A stretch of 64,000 nucleotides of DNA from Fictibacillus phosphorivorans (GTDB taxonomy: Bacteria > Bacillota > Bacilli > Bacillales > Fictibacillaceae). The DNA is taken from positions 186,001 through 250,000 of the forward strand of contig NZ_LRFC01000038.1 of assembly GCF_001619875.1 (NCBI RefSeq), given 5' to 3'. Under the pieces are notes generated by a model, which saw nothing but the letters and a program-made list of their open reading frames with translations, made no database searches and was not told the DNA's origin. Both the position numbers and the translations under genes were made by a program. This document shows positions 6,243 through 14,705 of this stretch, piece after piece. Within the stretch, counting starts at the first letter, position 1; every line of letters begins with the position of its first letter.

Positions 6243-8306
6243 CTACCAAGAAAAAATCCGCTTAAAAAAGCCCTTCTTCTCTTTCTTCTGCTCTAGTTTC
6301 TCTTTTATTTCTTTTGATACGCCGTGTTCATCACAATACTCGACAGGCTCTGTTCCTTTTTCATAATACGAGATGCGTGTTACTGGGCAGCTTTCGGTAG
6401 CGAGCTTGCCGTTTTGCGGGTTGATGGTTACCGCTGTTACTCCTTCTGGCTTTTCGAACGATAAGATCTGCTTATTCTTTAATGCGCCTTCCATAAAATA
6501 CGCCCAGATTCGCTTGGAGTAGCCAGTATCGTTCACATCATGCAATTCTTCGTTGTTATCGTAACCGACCCAAACACCGGTAACGAGTTGTGGAGCATAA
6601 CCGACCATCCAGCTATCGTTCGGTGTGGAGCCTGACTTTCCTGCCATAGGACGTGTTAGATAATGATTGATACTTGAGCCTGTTACGCTAGTATAATCGT
6701 TCAGCTTCTCATCAAATGTTCCTTCTAAAAGATCGGTCATCACAAACGCTTTGTTTTCATCGATGACTTGTTCGCTTTCGTACTTATGCTCATATAGCAC
6801 TTCACCTTTAGAGTCGGTAATCTTTGTAATAAAAACAGGTTCTACCCTTTTGCCGCCATTTGCAAAAACGCCATATGCGTTTGTCAGTTCTAAAACGCCC
6901 ACTGCCTTAGACCCGAGAGCAAGCGAAGGAATTCCGGCAAGCTCACTCTTTATGCCAAATTTCTTTGCTGTTTTCACCAGTTTTTCAGGTCCTAAATATA
7001 GGTTCGTTTTAACAGCATAAATGTTATCAGAAAGAGCGAGCGCTTGTGCCATCGTTATAAAATCATTGGCGTAGCGGTTCTTAAAGTTCTTCGGTTTATA
7101 GTTGCTTACACCGTCTCCCATCGCGAATGTGGTGGGTTCTGATTTGATCGGAGTCGATGCGGTATATCCGTGCTCGAGTGCCGTGTAGTACAAAAACGGT
7201 TTGAACGTTGATCCTGGTGCCCGTTTCGCTTGAAGTGCACGGTTGAAAGAACTTTCTTCAAAATCCCGCCCGCCCACGAGTGCTTTTACATCACCACTGC
7301 GAGGATCCATAGCGACTAATGCGGTCTGAATGGAGCTGTTATCGATGATCCGGTTCTCAATCGTATGTTCTGCGACTTCCTGCATGTGTGGATCGAGTGT
7401 TGTGTAGATGCGAAGTCCGCCAAACTGTATGGAATTTGTGTTTACGTTCAGTTCTTTTTTTAATGCACGCATAACAGCATCCTGAAAATAGGGAGCGACC
7501 GTTGCGACCTCTTCCTCTTCTTCCCGAACAAAGGATAATCTATCTGATGTGGCTTTTTGAACGTCTGCTTTTTTGATCGAACCATCTTCAGCCATTGAGC
7601 TCAAAATGATCCCTTGTCTTTTTTTAGCGTTTTCTTCGTGTAAGATCGGTGAATAGTAGCTTGGCCCTTTCGGAATCCCTGCTAGCATACTTGCTTCACT
7701 TAAAGAAAGTTCCTCTGCATTCTTTCCAAAATAATAACGTGAAGCAGACTGTATGCCGTAAGAACCGTGACCATAATAGATCGTGTTCAAATAACCTTCT
7801 AAGATCTCATCCTTTGAATAACTCATTTCAAGGCGAAGTGTGTAGAACGCTTCTTGAAACTTTCTTCGCCACGTTTTCTCGTGTGTAAGAAAAAGGTTGC
7901 GGGCATACTGCTGGGTAATCGTGCTCGCCCCTTGCACTTTTGCGCCGGCTTTTACGTCAGCGAGCAGTGCTCCGGCAATCCTCTTCAGATCAAATCCGTT
8001 ATGTTTATAAAAACTTTTATCCTCAATTGAAATGGTGGCAGAGATCAAATTCTTATCTATTTTTTTGAGCGGAACCCAATATCTATTCTGCCCTCCGTTA
8101 TTGATCTCTCCCATCTTTGAACCGTCAGCGGCGTACATGATGGTTGTTTGCGGAACGAGCAATGCAGGCGGACCCATGAGTTTAGCAAGAAGCAGCAGTC
8201 CAGCAATAGATAGCGCAAAGCTTCCTGAGGCAATGATTCCCCATTTTTTGATCCAGCGTATTTTCTGCTGTTTTGTAGCTTCTTTATAAATCTGCCAAAA
8301 CTTCAT
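6243..8306 (-). CDS. pbpG: Bifunctional class A penicillin-binding protein (PBP2d-like)
   Basis: A 687-residue class A PBP: short cytoplasmic tail, one membrane helix (~residues 24-44), then glycosyltransferase (GT51) and transpeptidase domains outside the membrane. GT51 motifs: ISIEDKSFYKHNGFDLK with catalytic Glu95, QGASTITQQYARN, and the RKFQEAF and EGYLNTIYYGHG segments. Transpeptidase motifs: Ser366-Thr-Phe-Lys369 (nucleophile), Ser426-Asp-Asn428, and Lys557-Ser-Gly559, where KSG replaces the commoner KTG. Gene order next to ywhD and a sigma-F/G-type promoter match B. subtilis pbpG, which makes peptidoglycan of the germ-cell wall and cortex during sporulation. ATG 8306 follows AAGGAGGGCGG. 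Confidence 0.9.
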   Translation of the reverse strand: MKFWQIYKEATKQQKIRWIKKWGIIASGSFALSIAGLLLLAKLMGPPALLVPQTTIMYAADGSKMGEINNGGQNRYWVPLKKIDKNLISATISIEDKSFYKHNGFDLKRIAGALLADVKAGAKVQGASTITQQYARNLFLTHEKTWRRKFQEAFYTLRLEMSYSKDEILEGYLNTIYYGHGSYGIQSASRYYFGKNAEELSLSEASMLAGIPKGPSYYSPILHEENAKKRQGIILSSMAEDGSIKKADVQKATSDRLSFVREEEEEVATVAPYFQDAVMRALKKELNVNTNSIQFGGLRIYTTLDPHMQEVAEHTIENRIIDNSSIQTALVAMDPRSGDVKALVGGRDFEESSFNRALQAKRAPGSTFKPFLYYTALEHGYTASTPIKSEPTTFAMGDGVSNYKPKNFKNRYANDFITMAQALALSDNIYAVKTNLYLGPEKLVKTAKKFGIKSELAGIPSLALGSKAVGVLELTNAYGVFANGGKRVEPVFITKITDSKGEVLYEHKYESEQVIDENKAFVMTDLLEGTFDEKLNDYTSVTGSSINHYLTRPMAGKSGSTPNDSWMVGYAPQLVTGVWVGYDNNEELHDVNDTGYSKRIWAYFMEGALKNKQILSFEKPEGVTAVTINPQNGKLATESCPVTRISYYEKGTEPVEYCDEHGVSKEIKEKLEQKKEKKGFFKRIFSW

Positions 8307-8341
8307 AATCCGCCCTCCTTAAAAACTCTCATTTTCTTATC

Positions 8342-8371
8342 TAGTATGGTGAAAAAAGGTGCTCCTTAAAC
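8342..8371 (-). promoter_or_regulatory. Forespore (sigma-F/sigma-G type) promoter of pbpG
   Basis: On the minus strand, GTTTA (8371-8367), 18 bases, then CATACTA (8348-8342), 35 bases before the pbpG start. GTTTA fits GYWTA of sigma-F and CATACTA fits CATNNTA. B. subtilis pbpG is known to be a sigma-F gene. Confidence 0.65.
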
Positions 8372-8389
8372 GTAGGAAAGGGAATGAAG

Positions 8390-8398
8390 TGCTATAAT
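8390..8398 (+). promoter_or_regulatory. Extended -10 promoter of the deaminase gene
   Basis: TGCTATAAT, a perfect extended -10, 28 bases upstream of ATG 8426; the -35 region is poor. Confidence 0.5.
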
Positions 8399-8425
8399 GG
8401 CAGGGAGACTGAGGAGGTTCGGAAT

Positions 8426-9712
8426 ATGCTTATACAAAACATTCAATATATGACGGTAACGGATGATGGAAAATGGATGGTAGAGGAAGGCGATATCCTT
8501 ATAAAAGACAATAAAATTGATTCAATAGGAAACGTGGAATGCGATGAAAAGGTTGAGAAGCTCGACGGAAAAGGGATGCTTGCGCTGCCTGGTCTTGTGA
8601 ATGGACATCAGCACACTCCGATGTCACTATTGCGCTGTTATAGTGATGATGTAACCTTAATGACATGGCTAAATAAAAAGATGCTGCCTCTTGAGATGAA
8701 GATGAACGATGAAGATCGTTATTATGGAGCACTGCTTTCGATGGCGGAAATGATTAAAAGCGGAACAACTTCTTATGCGGATATGTACATAGGCATTGAT
8801 ACCATTGGAGAAGCGGCTGTGGAATCCGGGATTCGTGCCGTTATCGCTCGTGGACTTATCGCGATGGATTCGGATTATGAAGGGCGGTTAAAGGAAGCGG
8901 GAGATGTGGTTGACCGCTGGCACGGAAAAGGAAACGGACGGATTACAACGATGATCGCACCTCACTCACCGTATATGTGTCCACCTGATTTCTTGAAAGC
9001 TGCAGTCCGTTTATCAACCGAAAAGAACGTTCCGCTTCATATTCATTTAGCAGAAACGAAAGATGAAGAGAAAATGATCCAAGAAAGATATGGTTTGCGC
9101 CCCGTAGAATATTTAAGACAAGCAGGTGTGTTTGATCGGCATGTGCTGCTTGCCCATGGGGTTCATTTTAGCGATGAGGATTATGAAACGTTAAAAAATG
9201 TTCAAGGCGGCATCATCCACAACCCGGTGAGCAACGCGAAGCTCGGTTGCGGGATCAGTGATGTGAAGCGTTTAATGGAAACCGGTGTGAAAGTAGGTCT
9301 AGGAACGGATGGTCCAGCAAGTGCTAGCTCTCTTGATCTATTTTTAGAAATGAAAGCGGCTAGCTGGTTCCAAAAATTAAAATACGAAGAGGCGGCAGTC
9401 CTTAGTGCACACGATGTGTTGACCATGGCAACACAGAACGGAGCAGACATCCTTGGAATCGGAAGTGAAGTCGGATCGTTAACAGTCGGAAAGAAGGCCG
9501 ATATCCTATTGATGGACATGAATAAGCTTCATCTGACTCCTAGTCATGAACCGGCAAACTTGCTCGTTTATTCAGCAACAGGACAAGACGTTGATACGGT
9601 GATTATCGATGGCAAAATTGTCATGCGCGGGCGCGAGTTGAAGACGATTGATGAAGAAAAAGTGATGGCAAATGCTAAAGAGCGAACGAAGGAGCTCTTA
9701 CAGCGGTTGTAA
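8426..9712 (+). CDS. mtaD: Amidohydrolase, 5-methylthioadenosine/S-adenosylhomocysteine deaminase type
   Basis: A 428-residue cytosolic metal-dependent amidohydrolase. Metal and catalytic motifs in order: LVNGHQHTPMSLLR (HxH-type pair, residues ~60-70), a conserved MIKSGTTSYADMYI, APHSPYMCPPD, HIHLAET, LLAHGVHF, and the C-terminal GTDGPASASS Asp motif. This set matches the MtaD/SAH deaminase branch of the chlorohydrolase family. It would deaminate methylthioadenosine or S-adenosylhomocysteine to the inosyl forms. The neighbours speE and speB make sense, because spermidine synthase releases methylthioadenosine. ATG 8426 follows GAGGAGG. Guanine-type deaminases are an alternative assignment. 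Confidence 0.8.
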   Translation: MLIQNIQYMTVTDDGKWMVEEGDILIKDNKIDSIGNVECDEKVEKLDGKGMLALPGLVNGHQHTPMSLLRCYSDDVTLMTWLNKKMLPLEMKMNDEDRYYGALLSMAEMIKSGTTSYADMYIGIDTIGEAAVESGIRAVIARGLIAMDSDYEGRLKEAGDVVDRWHGKGNGRITTMIAPHSPYMCPPDFLKAAVRLSTEKNVPLHIHLAETKDEEKMIQERYGLRPVEYLRQAGVFDRHVLLAHGVHFSDEDYETLKNVQGGIIHNPVSNAKLGCGISDVKRLMETGVKVGLGTDGPASASSLDLFLEMKAASWFQKLKYEEAAVLSAHDVLTMATQNGADILGIGSEVGSLTVGKKADILLMDMNKLHLTPSHEPANLLVYSATGQDVDTVIIDGKIVMRGRELKTIDEEKVMANAKERTKELLQRL

Positions 9713-9716
9713 TATG

Positions 9717-9750
9717 ACGAGGGTGTCTCGAAATGAGGCACTTTTTTAAT
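9717..9750 (+). terminator. Terminator after the deaminase gene
   Basis: GTGTCTC, loop GAAAT, GAGGCAC, then TTTTTT. Confidence 0.75.
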
Positions 9751-9761
9751 GCAAAAAAATA

Positions 9762-9791
9762 TTGACATAAAAAATAAAATAATGTTATTAT
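9762..9791 (+). promoter_or_regulatory. Sigma-A promoter of the carD-family gene
   Basis: TTGACA (9762-9767), 18 bases, TATTAT (9786-9791). Confidence 0.65.
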
Positions 9792-9859
9792 AAAATATTT
9801 GATTAAAATGACTATATATGATAGGCTTGAAAAGGTTACCAAATCTGGAGGTGGAGTAT

Positions 9860-10321
9860 TTGTTTCAAATTGGCGATAACATTTTTTATCCAATGCACGG
9901 AGTAGGTTTAATTGAAGCCATAGAAGAAAAAGAATTCCCCGACCAAAAACAACAGTATTATGTTATAAAAATGTCAATCAGTAATATGCAAGTTATGATT
10001 CCAGCGAATAAAATATTGAGTTCAAATATACGACCAGTTACGGATCTACTTGCATTAAAACAAATTATCCACATTTTTCAGCATGGAGAATCAGAAGAGT
10101 TACTAACGTGGAAACAAAGGTATAAAATAAACTCGGACAAACTAAAAACGGGTGAAATACAGGAAGGTGCTGAAGTTGTGCGTGATTTAATGCGTATGAA
10201 GAAAGAAAAAGCACTTAATGCGAGCGAAAAAGTAATGTTAGATAATGCATATGGATTTTTAATTAGTGAACTTGAAGTAATCAAAGGAATCACTGAAACC
10301 CAGATTAAAAGTTTCTGTTAA
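9860..10321 (+). CDS. ydeB: CarD/CdnL-family transcription regulator (YdeB-like)
   Basis: A 153-residue protein opening MFQIGDNIFYPMHGVGLIEA and continuing QYYVIKMSISNMQVMIP: the RNA-polymerase-interacting Tudor-like domain of CarD/CdnL proteins (residues 1-60), followed by a helical DNA-contacting domain. The family binds the RNA polymerase beta subunit and stabilises open complexes at rRNA and other promoters. The start is TTG 9860, five bases after GGAGGTGG; this gives the canonical N-terminus. It is monocistronic with its own TTGACA promoter. The residue composition and AT-rich codon use differ somewhat from neighbours. Confidence 0.85.
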   Translation: MFQIGDNIFYPMHGVGLIEAIEEKEFPDQKQQYYVIKMSISNMQVMIPANKILSSNIRPVTDLLALKQIIHIFQHGESEELLTWKQRYKINSDKLKTGEIQEGAEVVRDLMRMKKEKALNASEKVMLDNAYGFLISELEVIKGITETQIKSFC

Positions 10322-10790
10322 GGTTTAATTAAATGGTATGGGGTCTTGAATAGGATCTCATTAATAGTCGTTTCAGAGACATCACACTTCTTAAACTTAC
10401 TTATATTAACCTCTATAATTTCTACAATAATCTAATCCTTAATTTTGATTTTACTTTCCTCTATAACCCTATGAAGTTTTTTAAATGAATTCTACTCAAT
10501 AATCACTTGATCGTTGTAATACTGATTCACACTGGCACGGACAAGGAGCCGTAAGGATGGAAGAGAGGTAGGGCTTCCATTGTTTTAGATATACCTCAGT
10601 GACTATTTTTAGAAGAATTACTTATTCACCTCCACTAGTACTGTTGATTGACTATAAAAATGGGAAAAGCAGCCGAGAGTGGGTAACGACGGTTGCTTTT
10701 TTTATTTCAGTTAATAATTTCAGAAAATTATGTTAAAATAAACAGGGTTTTAATATCACTAATTAAATAAAAGAAGGAGGCCAACACGTC
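10322..10790. other. Long AT-rich gap with terminator and no clear gene
   Basis: About 470 bases. A terminator-like hairpin AAGCAGCCG / CGGTTGCTT plus seven T lies at 10664-10706. On the minus strand, 10492-10560 could be read as a short tail ending NQYYNDQVIIE and a stop, perhaps a decayed gene end, but it has no start or upstream continuity. An extended -10 (TGTTAAAAT, ~10733) may drive the leader peptide and hydrolase downstream. Confidence 0.4.
10664..10706 (+). terminator. Intergenic terminator-like hairpin
   Basis: Stem AAGCAGCCG / CGGTTGCTT followed by TTTTTTT; the transcript it ends is unclear, possibly carD-family mRNA with a long 3' region. Confidence 0.7.
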
Positions 10791-10820
10791 ATGATCATTA
10801 AATGGATCAAATTTCGTTAA
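10791..10820 (+). CDS. Possible 9-residue leader peptide upstream of the hydrolase
   Basis: AAGGAGG at 10774-10780 is followed ten bases later by ATG and a 9-codon frame reading MIIKWIKFR, then TAA and an overlapping TGA. Such a strong ribosome site before a minimal frame 89 bases upstream of a structural gene is the layout of translation-attenuation leaders. I cannot show alternative hairpins by eye with confidence. Confidence 0.4.
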   Translation: MIIKWIKFR

Positions 10821-10908
10821 TGACAAGTGCAGGCCAAGATGACTCCGTTGAGTACTTATTGCTCTGCGCTTTACACAAGGCGAAAAAATAAAATCACGGA
10901 GGATACAA

Positions 10909-11760
10909 ATGATGAAACAACAACTTTTACAAACGAATAATGTGGATATAAATACAGAAAGCTTCGGTAAACCTAGCGATTCTGCTGTTCTACTCATCAT
11001 GGGTGCAATGTCTTCGCTCGATTGGTGGGATACAGAGTTTTGTGAGCGTCTTGCAGCAGCTGGGAGATATGTGATTCGGTATGATCATCGCGATCTCGGT
11101 CAATCTGTCGTCTATGAACCTGGCACGTCAAACTATACGATTACGGACCTGGCTGATGATGCGTTTGGAATTCTAGATGCGTATTCCATAGAGAAAGTAA
11201 ATATTATGGGAATGTCTCTGGGTGGAATGATCGGGCAGATTATGGCGATCATGCATCCTGAACGTGTGCTTAGCTTGACGATCCTTGCGTCCAGTGTTTT
11301 TGGTTCTGAGCAAGCTGAGCTGCCTCAGATGGATCAGAAAATCTTAGATTTCCATGGAGAAAGTGCTTCTATTGATTGGTCTGACCGAGAAGCGTCCATT
11401 GCTTATTTAGCAGAGGGATGGGCAGTCCTTTCAGGATCCAAGCCTTTTGAAAAGGAAAGAATGTACGCATTGGCAGAAAGAGAATACACCCGTGCCAAAC
11501 AGATTCAAAGCCGGTTTAACTATATTTTTCTAGGCGGCGGTGAAGAGTATTTAGATCGGATGAGTGAAATTGGAGTTCCGACAATCATACTTCACGGAAC
11601 TGAAGATCCAGCTCTTCCGTTCGAACACGGTCAAGCGCTTGTGAGAGCGATTCCGCATGCTGATCTCATCACGCTCGAAGGAACGGGGCATGAGTTGCAT
11701 ACAGAGGATTGGGATATCATTATAGATTCGATTGTAAGGAATAGTTCTATAGGAAATTAA
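10909..11760 (+). CDS. Alpha/beta hydrolase (esterase-like)
   Basis: A 283-residue soluble alpha/beta hydrolase. Visible landmarks are LLIMGAMSSLDWWD (oxyanion-hole region), RYDHRDLGQS, the nucleophile elbow GMSLGGMIGQ (Ser about residue 104), the acid region HGTEDPALPFEHG (Asp) and the terminal GTGHEL (His). The family includes aclacinomycin methylesterase RdmC-like proteins and related esterases; the natural substrate is unknown. GGAGG sits 6 bases before ATG 10909; ATG 10912 is an alternative. It is a single gene closed by a strong terminator. Confidence 0.85.
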   Translation: MMKQQLLQTNNVDINTESFGKPSDSAVLLIMGAMSSLDWWDTEFCERLAAAGRYVIRYDHRDLGQSVVYEPGTSNYTITDLADDAFGILDAYSIEKVNIMGMSLGGMIGQIMAIMHPERVLSLTILASSVFGSEQAELPQMDQKILDFHGESASIDWSDREASIAYLAEGWAVLSGSKPFEKERMYALAEREYTRAKQIQSRFNYIFLGGGEEYLDRMSEIGVPTIILHGTEDPALPFEHGQALVRAIPHADLITLEGTGHELHTEDWDIIIDSIVRNSSIGN

Positions 11761-11769
11761 AAGTCGAGG

Positions 11770-11808
11770 AAGCCATGAACAACGGCTTGGGTGTTCATGG
11801 CTTTTTTG
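11770..11808 (+). terminator. Terminator after the hydrolase gene
   Basis: AGCCATGAAC / GTTCATGGCT stem followed by TTTTTT. Confidence 0.9.
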
Positions 11809-11874
11809 ATTCTTGAGTTCCAGGCATGTTGGTAAGAGGGGTATAATGCTGGGTGTTTAGAGTCGAATTTTGTC

Positions 11875-11970
11875 AACTCGCCGATATATGATCAAAACTC
11901 GCCGGATTATAGCAAAAACTCGCTGGATTAATTCAATAATTTCTAGGATTATGGCCTCAATTTCCTGAAT
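11875..11970 (+). repeat. 21-nt-period intergenic array B (5 units)
   Basis: AACTCG begins at 11875, 11896 and 11917; the GGAT/GAAT cores at 11904, 11925, 11946 and 11967 continue the same exact 21-base period. The unit is about AAACTCGCCGGATT plus variable bases; the last two units are degenerate. It lies about 65 bases after the hydrolase terminator, in the convergent gap before the toxin-like gene. Confidence 0.85.
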
Positions 11971-12119
11971 AGAGTTAATAATACCCCTCCTGGTATTAGG
12001 TCAAGTCACTTATAAGAGCAAATGCTGCCCTATTTGTCGTTTGTAAAATAAAGATCAGAATAAAAGGATCACATTAATAAAGTTTTGTTCCTTATTATCC
12101 GATTTTTTTAGAAACTCCA

Positions 12120-12154
12120 CTAATAAGAAATCGCCCGTGCACGAAACACGGGCG
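12120..12154 (-). terminator. Probable terminator of the toxin-like mRNA
   Basis: Minus-strand stem CGCCCGTG / CACGGGCG, loop TTTCGTG, followed by ATTTCTTATT. It would end a transcript of about 300 nt started near 12425. A second hairpin, CCGG-TTTTC / GAA-AAAACCGG, lies at about 12192-12223. Confidence 0.6.
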
Positions 12155-12246
12155 AATGGAGCGTCAGAAGGGACACACGAGTCGGTAAAGCGAGGCCGGT
12201 TTTTCTTCAGACGAAAACCCGGTGCTTTTACACGTGTGACAGAGGC

Positions 12247-12333
12247 CTATTTATTTTTAGACGTAAGGACAGTAACGATAAGCGAGCTAAAAGCGACCGC
12301 AAACATCAACGCCTCAAAGATCGTCAGAGGCAT
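12247..12333 (-). CDS. Type I toxin-like peptide (holin-like toxin family, TxpA/BsrG type)
   Basis: A 28-residue frame on the minus strand: MPLTIFEALMFAVAFSSLIV then TVLTSKNK and stop. The pattern, MxLTxFEALM, one hydrophobic helix and a short basic tail, is that of the putative holin-like toxins (Hol_Tox family) of Bacillales type I toxin-antitoxin systems, which insert into the membrane. GGGGGGTG directly precedes ATG 12333. The 5' UTR has a long stem: AACTGAAGC pairs with GCTTACAGTT around an inner TGCGG/CCGCA hairpin, ending just before the ribosome site. An extended -10 TGGTATAAT lies at 12441-12433. The antisense antitoxin RNA, expected on the + strand, is not resolved by eye. Confidence 0.7.
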   Translation of the reverse strand: MPLTIFEALMFAVAFSSLIVTVLTSKNK

Positions 12334-12432
12334 CACCCCCCTTAACTGTAAGCTGCGGATACCCGCAAGATGTCCAGCTTCAGTTTAAAAAAGGGAATGC
12401 GCCGACCGTCTGTCCTTCTGAACGCTATCTTC

Positions 12433-12441
12433 ATTATACCA
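12433..12441 (-). promoter_or_regulatory. Extended -10 promoter of the toxin-like gene
   Basis: TGGTATAAT on the minus strand, 100 bases upstream of the toxin start; the -35 region is weak. Confidence 0.6.
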
Positions 12442-12578
12442 CTTAATTAATCAGAATAGTCTGCCAAAAGAAACGGGGTATTTGACCTATTTTTAATAAT
12501 GAAAGATTAGGGAACAGTAATGTGGTATGGAAAGGGAGCGGCTATTTAGTATTGACGCACATTCTTACAAAAATTGAA

Positions 12579-12607
12579 TTGGAATCTTAGGGCTGGAATG
12601 CTATAAT
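12579..12607 (+). promoter_or_regulatory. Sigma-A promoter of speE
   Basis: TTGGAA (12579-12584), 17 bases, TATAAT (12602-12607), with TGC just before the -10. Confidence 0.75.
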
Positions 12608-12677
12608 CATTTTGTTTGTAAAAAGTCGAAACAACGATGCCTGGCATTTCAAAATATATAGTAGGAGTGAGACCAAC

Positions 12678-13508
12678 ATGAGTATTTGGTTTACTGAAAA
12701 ACAAACGGAAAATTTCGGAATTACGATGAAAATTAACAAAACGTACGTATCTGAGCAAACAGAATTTCAAAAGCTAGATATGGTAGAAACAGAAGAATTC
12801 GGAAACATGCTGATCCTTGATGGCATGGTAATGACTACACAAAAAGACGAGTTCGTTTACCACGAGATGGTAGCACACGTACCTCTTTTCACACACCCTA
12901 ACCCAAAACACGTTTTAGTTGTAGGCGGAGGAGACGGCGGAGTAATCCGTGAAGTGCTGAAGCATCCATCTGTTGAAAAAGCAGTACTTGTTGAGATCGA
13001 CGGAAAAGTAATCGAGTATTCTAAAAAGTACTTGCCTGAAATCGCTGGTGACCTAGAGAACCCACGCGTAGAAGTACAAGTAGATGACGGTTTCATGCAC
13101 ATCGCGACAAGCGAAAATCAGTACGATGTTATCATGGTTGACTCAACAGAACCGGTTGGACCAGCTGCTAAGCTTTTTGAAAAAGGGTTCTATGAAGGAA
13201 TCTCAAAAGCACTTAAAGAAGACGGAATCTTTGTTGCACAAACAGACAACCCATGGTTCACGCCTGAGTTGATTTCTCAAGTATTCAGTGACGTTAGCGA
13301 AATCTTCCCGATCACACGTCTTTACACAGCGAACATTCCAACTTACCCAAGCGGACTTTGGACGTTCACGATCGGGTCTAAAAAGCACGATCCATTAGAA
13401 GTTCCAGCTGATCGTTTCCACGAGATTGAGACGAAGTATTGGACGCCACAGCTTCACACAGCTGCATTCGCGCTGCCGAAGTTTGTAAGTGACTTAATTA
13501 AAAAATAA
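12678..13508 (+). CDS. speE: Spermidine synthase (polyamine aminopropyltransferase)
   Basis: A 276-residue cytosolic enzyme transferring an aminopropyl group from decarboxylated SAM to putrescine, giving spermidine and methylthioadenosine. Diagnostic segments: [18 protein letters not shown] (residues ~50-67), [19 protein letters not shown] (SAM-type nucleotide site) and [14 protein letters not shown] with the catalytic Asp. The N-terminal [15 protein letters not shown] is typical. ATG 12678 is chosen (site TAGGAGTGAG); longer frames upstream overlap the promoter. With speB downstream it forms the agmatine route to spermidine; as in B. subtilis speE precedes speB, but here a MITE copy separates them. 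Confidence 0.95.
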   Translation: MSIWFTEKQTENFGITMKINKTYVSEQTEFQKLDMVETEEFGNMLILDGMVMTTQKDEFVYHEMVAHVPLFTHPNPKHVLVVGGGDGGVIREVLKHPSVEKAVLVEIDGKVIEYSKKYLPEIAGDLENPRVEVQVDDGFMHIATSENQYDVIMVDSTEPVGPAAKLFEKGFYEGISKALKEDGIFVAQTDNPWFTPELISQVFSDVSEIFPITRLYTANIPTYPSGLWTFTIGSKKHDPLEVPADRFHEIETKYWTPQLHTAAFALPKFVSDLIKK

Positions 13509-13542
13509 TACTGTAATCGTAAGCTTTGTTGCTTTTGAAAGT

Positions 13543-13672
13543 AGTTGATTTCCGTTTCAGATGCTCGCTTTCCGCGGGGCAGGCAGTGAGCCACATTCGC
13601 AACGTTTCACTCTTAAGTGTCTCACCTGCCCGCCTGTCCCGCAGGAGTCTCGCACCTTACACTCCAATCAAC
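13543..13672 (-). repeat. MITE-like palindromic repeat, copy 2 (reverse orientation)
   Basis: AGTTGATTTCC ... CCAATCAACT ends; carries GCTCGCTTTCCGCGGGGC, GTGAGCCACATTC and TGTCCCGCAGGAGTCTCGC, the reverse complement of copy 1. It separates speE from speB. Confidence 0.9.
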
Positions 13673-13754
13673 TTTTCAGTGAAGTTTTCTTTGGGAAAGT
13701 GAGAGCATAAAGTAACCGATCATCTGTTAGAAATATCAGTATTAAAAATAAAAA

Positions 13755-13803
13755 TGGGGGCCGTCAAAAGCGGGTGTGAACTTGCTTTCGGGACGGTCCC
13801 GTA
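13755..13803 (+). terminator. Hairpin between the MITE copy and speB
   Basis: GGGCCGTC / GACGGTCCC with an inner AAAGC / GCTTT stem, then GTATTTTA. It may terminate speE-derived transcripts or form part of the speB leader; the T-run is short. Confidence 0.45.
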
Positions 13804-13825
13804 TTTTACATAAGGAGTGTAAAAC

Positions 13826-14698
13826 ATGCGTTTTGATGAAGCTTATTCTGGAAATGTGTTTATCTTAAGCAAACCTGATTATAAAACGGCAGATGCTGTT
13901 CTTTACGGAATGCCGATGGATTGGACGGTTTCCTTCCGACCAGGCAGCCGTTTCGGTCCAGCTCGTATTCGTGAGGCGTCACTTGGACTTGAAGAGTACA
14001 GCCCATACATGGACAAGCATCTTGAAGAAGTGAACTATTTTGATGCAGGTGATATTCCGTTGCCTTTTGGTAATCCGCAGCGTTCACTTGATATGATCGA
14101 AGAGTATGTTTCCACGTTACTCGCTGACAACAAGTTTCCGCTTGGAATGGGTGGAGAGCACCTAGTCACTTGGCCTGTATTTAAAGCATTGAAGCAAAAA
14201 TATGATGACTATGTAGTGATTCATATTGATGCGCACGCTGACCTTCGCGAGCAGTATGAAGGTGAAGTACTCTCCCACTCTACACCGATCCGTAAAGTGT
14301 GTGATCTGATCGGAGCAGAAAACGTGTATTCGTTCGGAATCCGTTCTGGAATGCGTGAAGAGTTTGAATTTGCAAAAACAAGCGGCATGCACATGTACAA
14401 GTTTGATGTAGCAGAACCTCTAAAAGAAGTTCTTCCAACATTAAAGGGACGTAACGTGTACGTTACGATCGACATTGATGTATTGGATCCATCTGCAGCA
14501 CCAGGAACAGGAACAGCAGAAGCGGGCGGAATCACATCTAAAGAGCTTCTTGAAGCGATTCAGTTGATCGCAAAAGCGGACATCAACGTGATTGGTGCAG
14601 ACTTAGTAGAAGTGGCCCCGATCTATGATCACTCCGAACAAACACCAATCGCAGCAAGCAAGTTCCTTCGTGAAATCTTGCTCGGCTGGGTAAAATAA
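13826..14698 (+). CDS. speB: Agmatinase
   Basis: A 290-residue binuclear manganese ureohydrolase that converts agmatine to putrescine and urea. Metal-ligand motifs: MGGEH (His), VIHIDAHADLRE (three Asp/His ligands) and VTIDIDVLDPSAAPGTGTAE (Asp pair). The N-terminal GMPMDWTVSFRPGSRFGPARIRE is family-typical. ATG 13826 follows AAGGAGTG. It supplies putrescine to the speE product. The released urea may connect to the AmiS/UreI-type channel gene that lies convergently downstream; that link is my inference. Confidence 0.95.
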   Translation: MRFDEAYSGNVFILSKPDYKTADAVLYGMPMDWTVSFRPGSRFGPARIREASLGLEEYSPYMDKHLEEVNYFDAGDIPLPFGNPQRSLDMIEEYVSTLLADNKFPLGMGGEHLVTWPVFKALKQKYDDYVVIHIDAHADLREQYEGEVLSHSTPIRKVCDLIGAENVYSFGIRSGMREEFEFAKTSGMHMYKFDVAEPLKEVLPTLKGRNVYVTIDIDVLDPSAAPGTGTAEAGGITSKELLEAIQLIAKADINVIGADLVEVAPIYDHSEQTPIAASKFLREILLGWVK

Positions 14699-14705
14699 TT
14701 GAGAA

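Noticed and set aside
10492-10560. Transposase-like C-terminal remnant on the minus strand
   Set aside because: Too short, no start, and I cannot match it to a named family.
12137-12388. 83-residue frame on the + strand opposite the toxin-like gene
   Set aside because: No ribosome site, composition unlike protein, and it lies entirely across the structured toxin transcript on the other strand.
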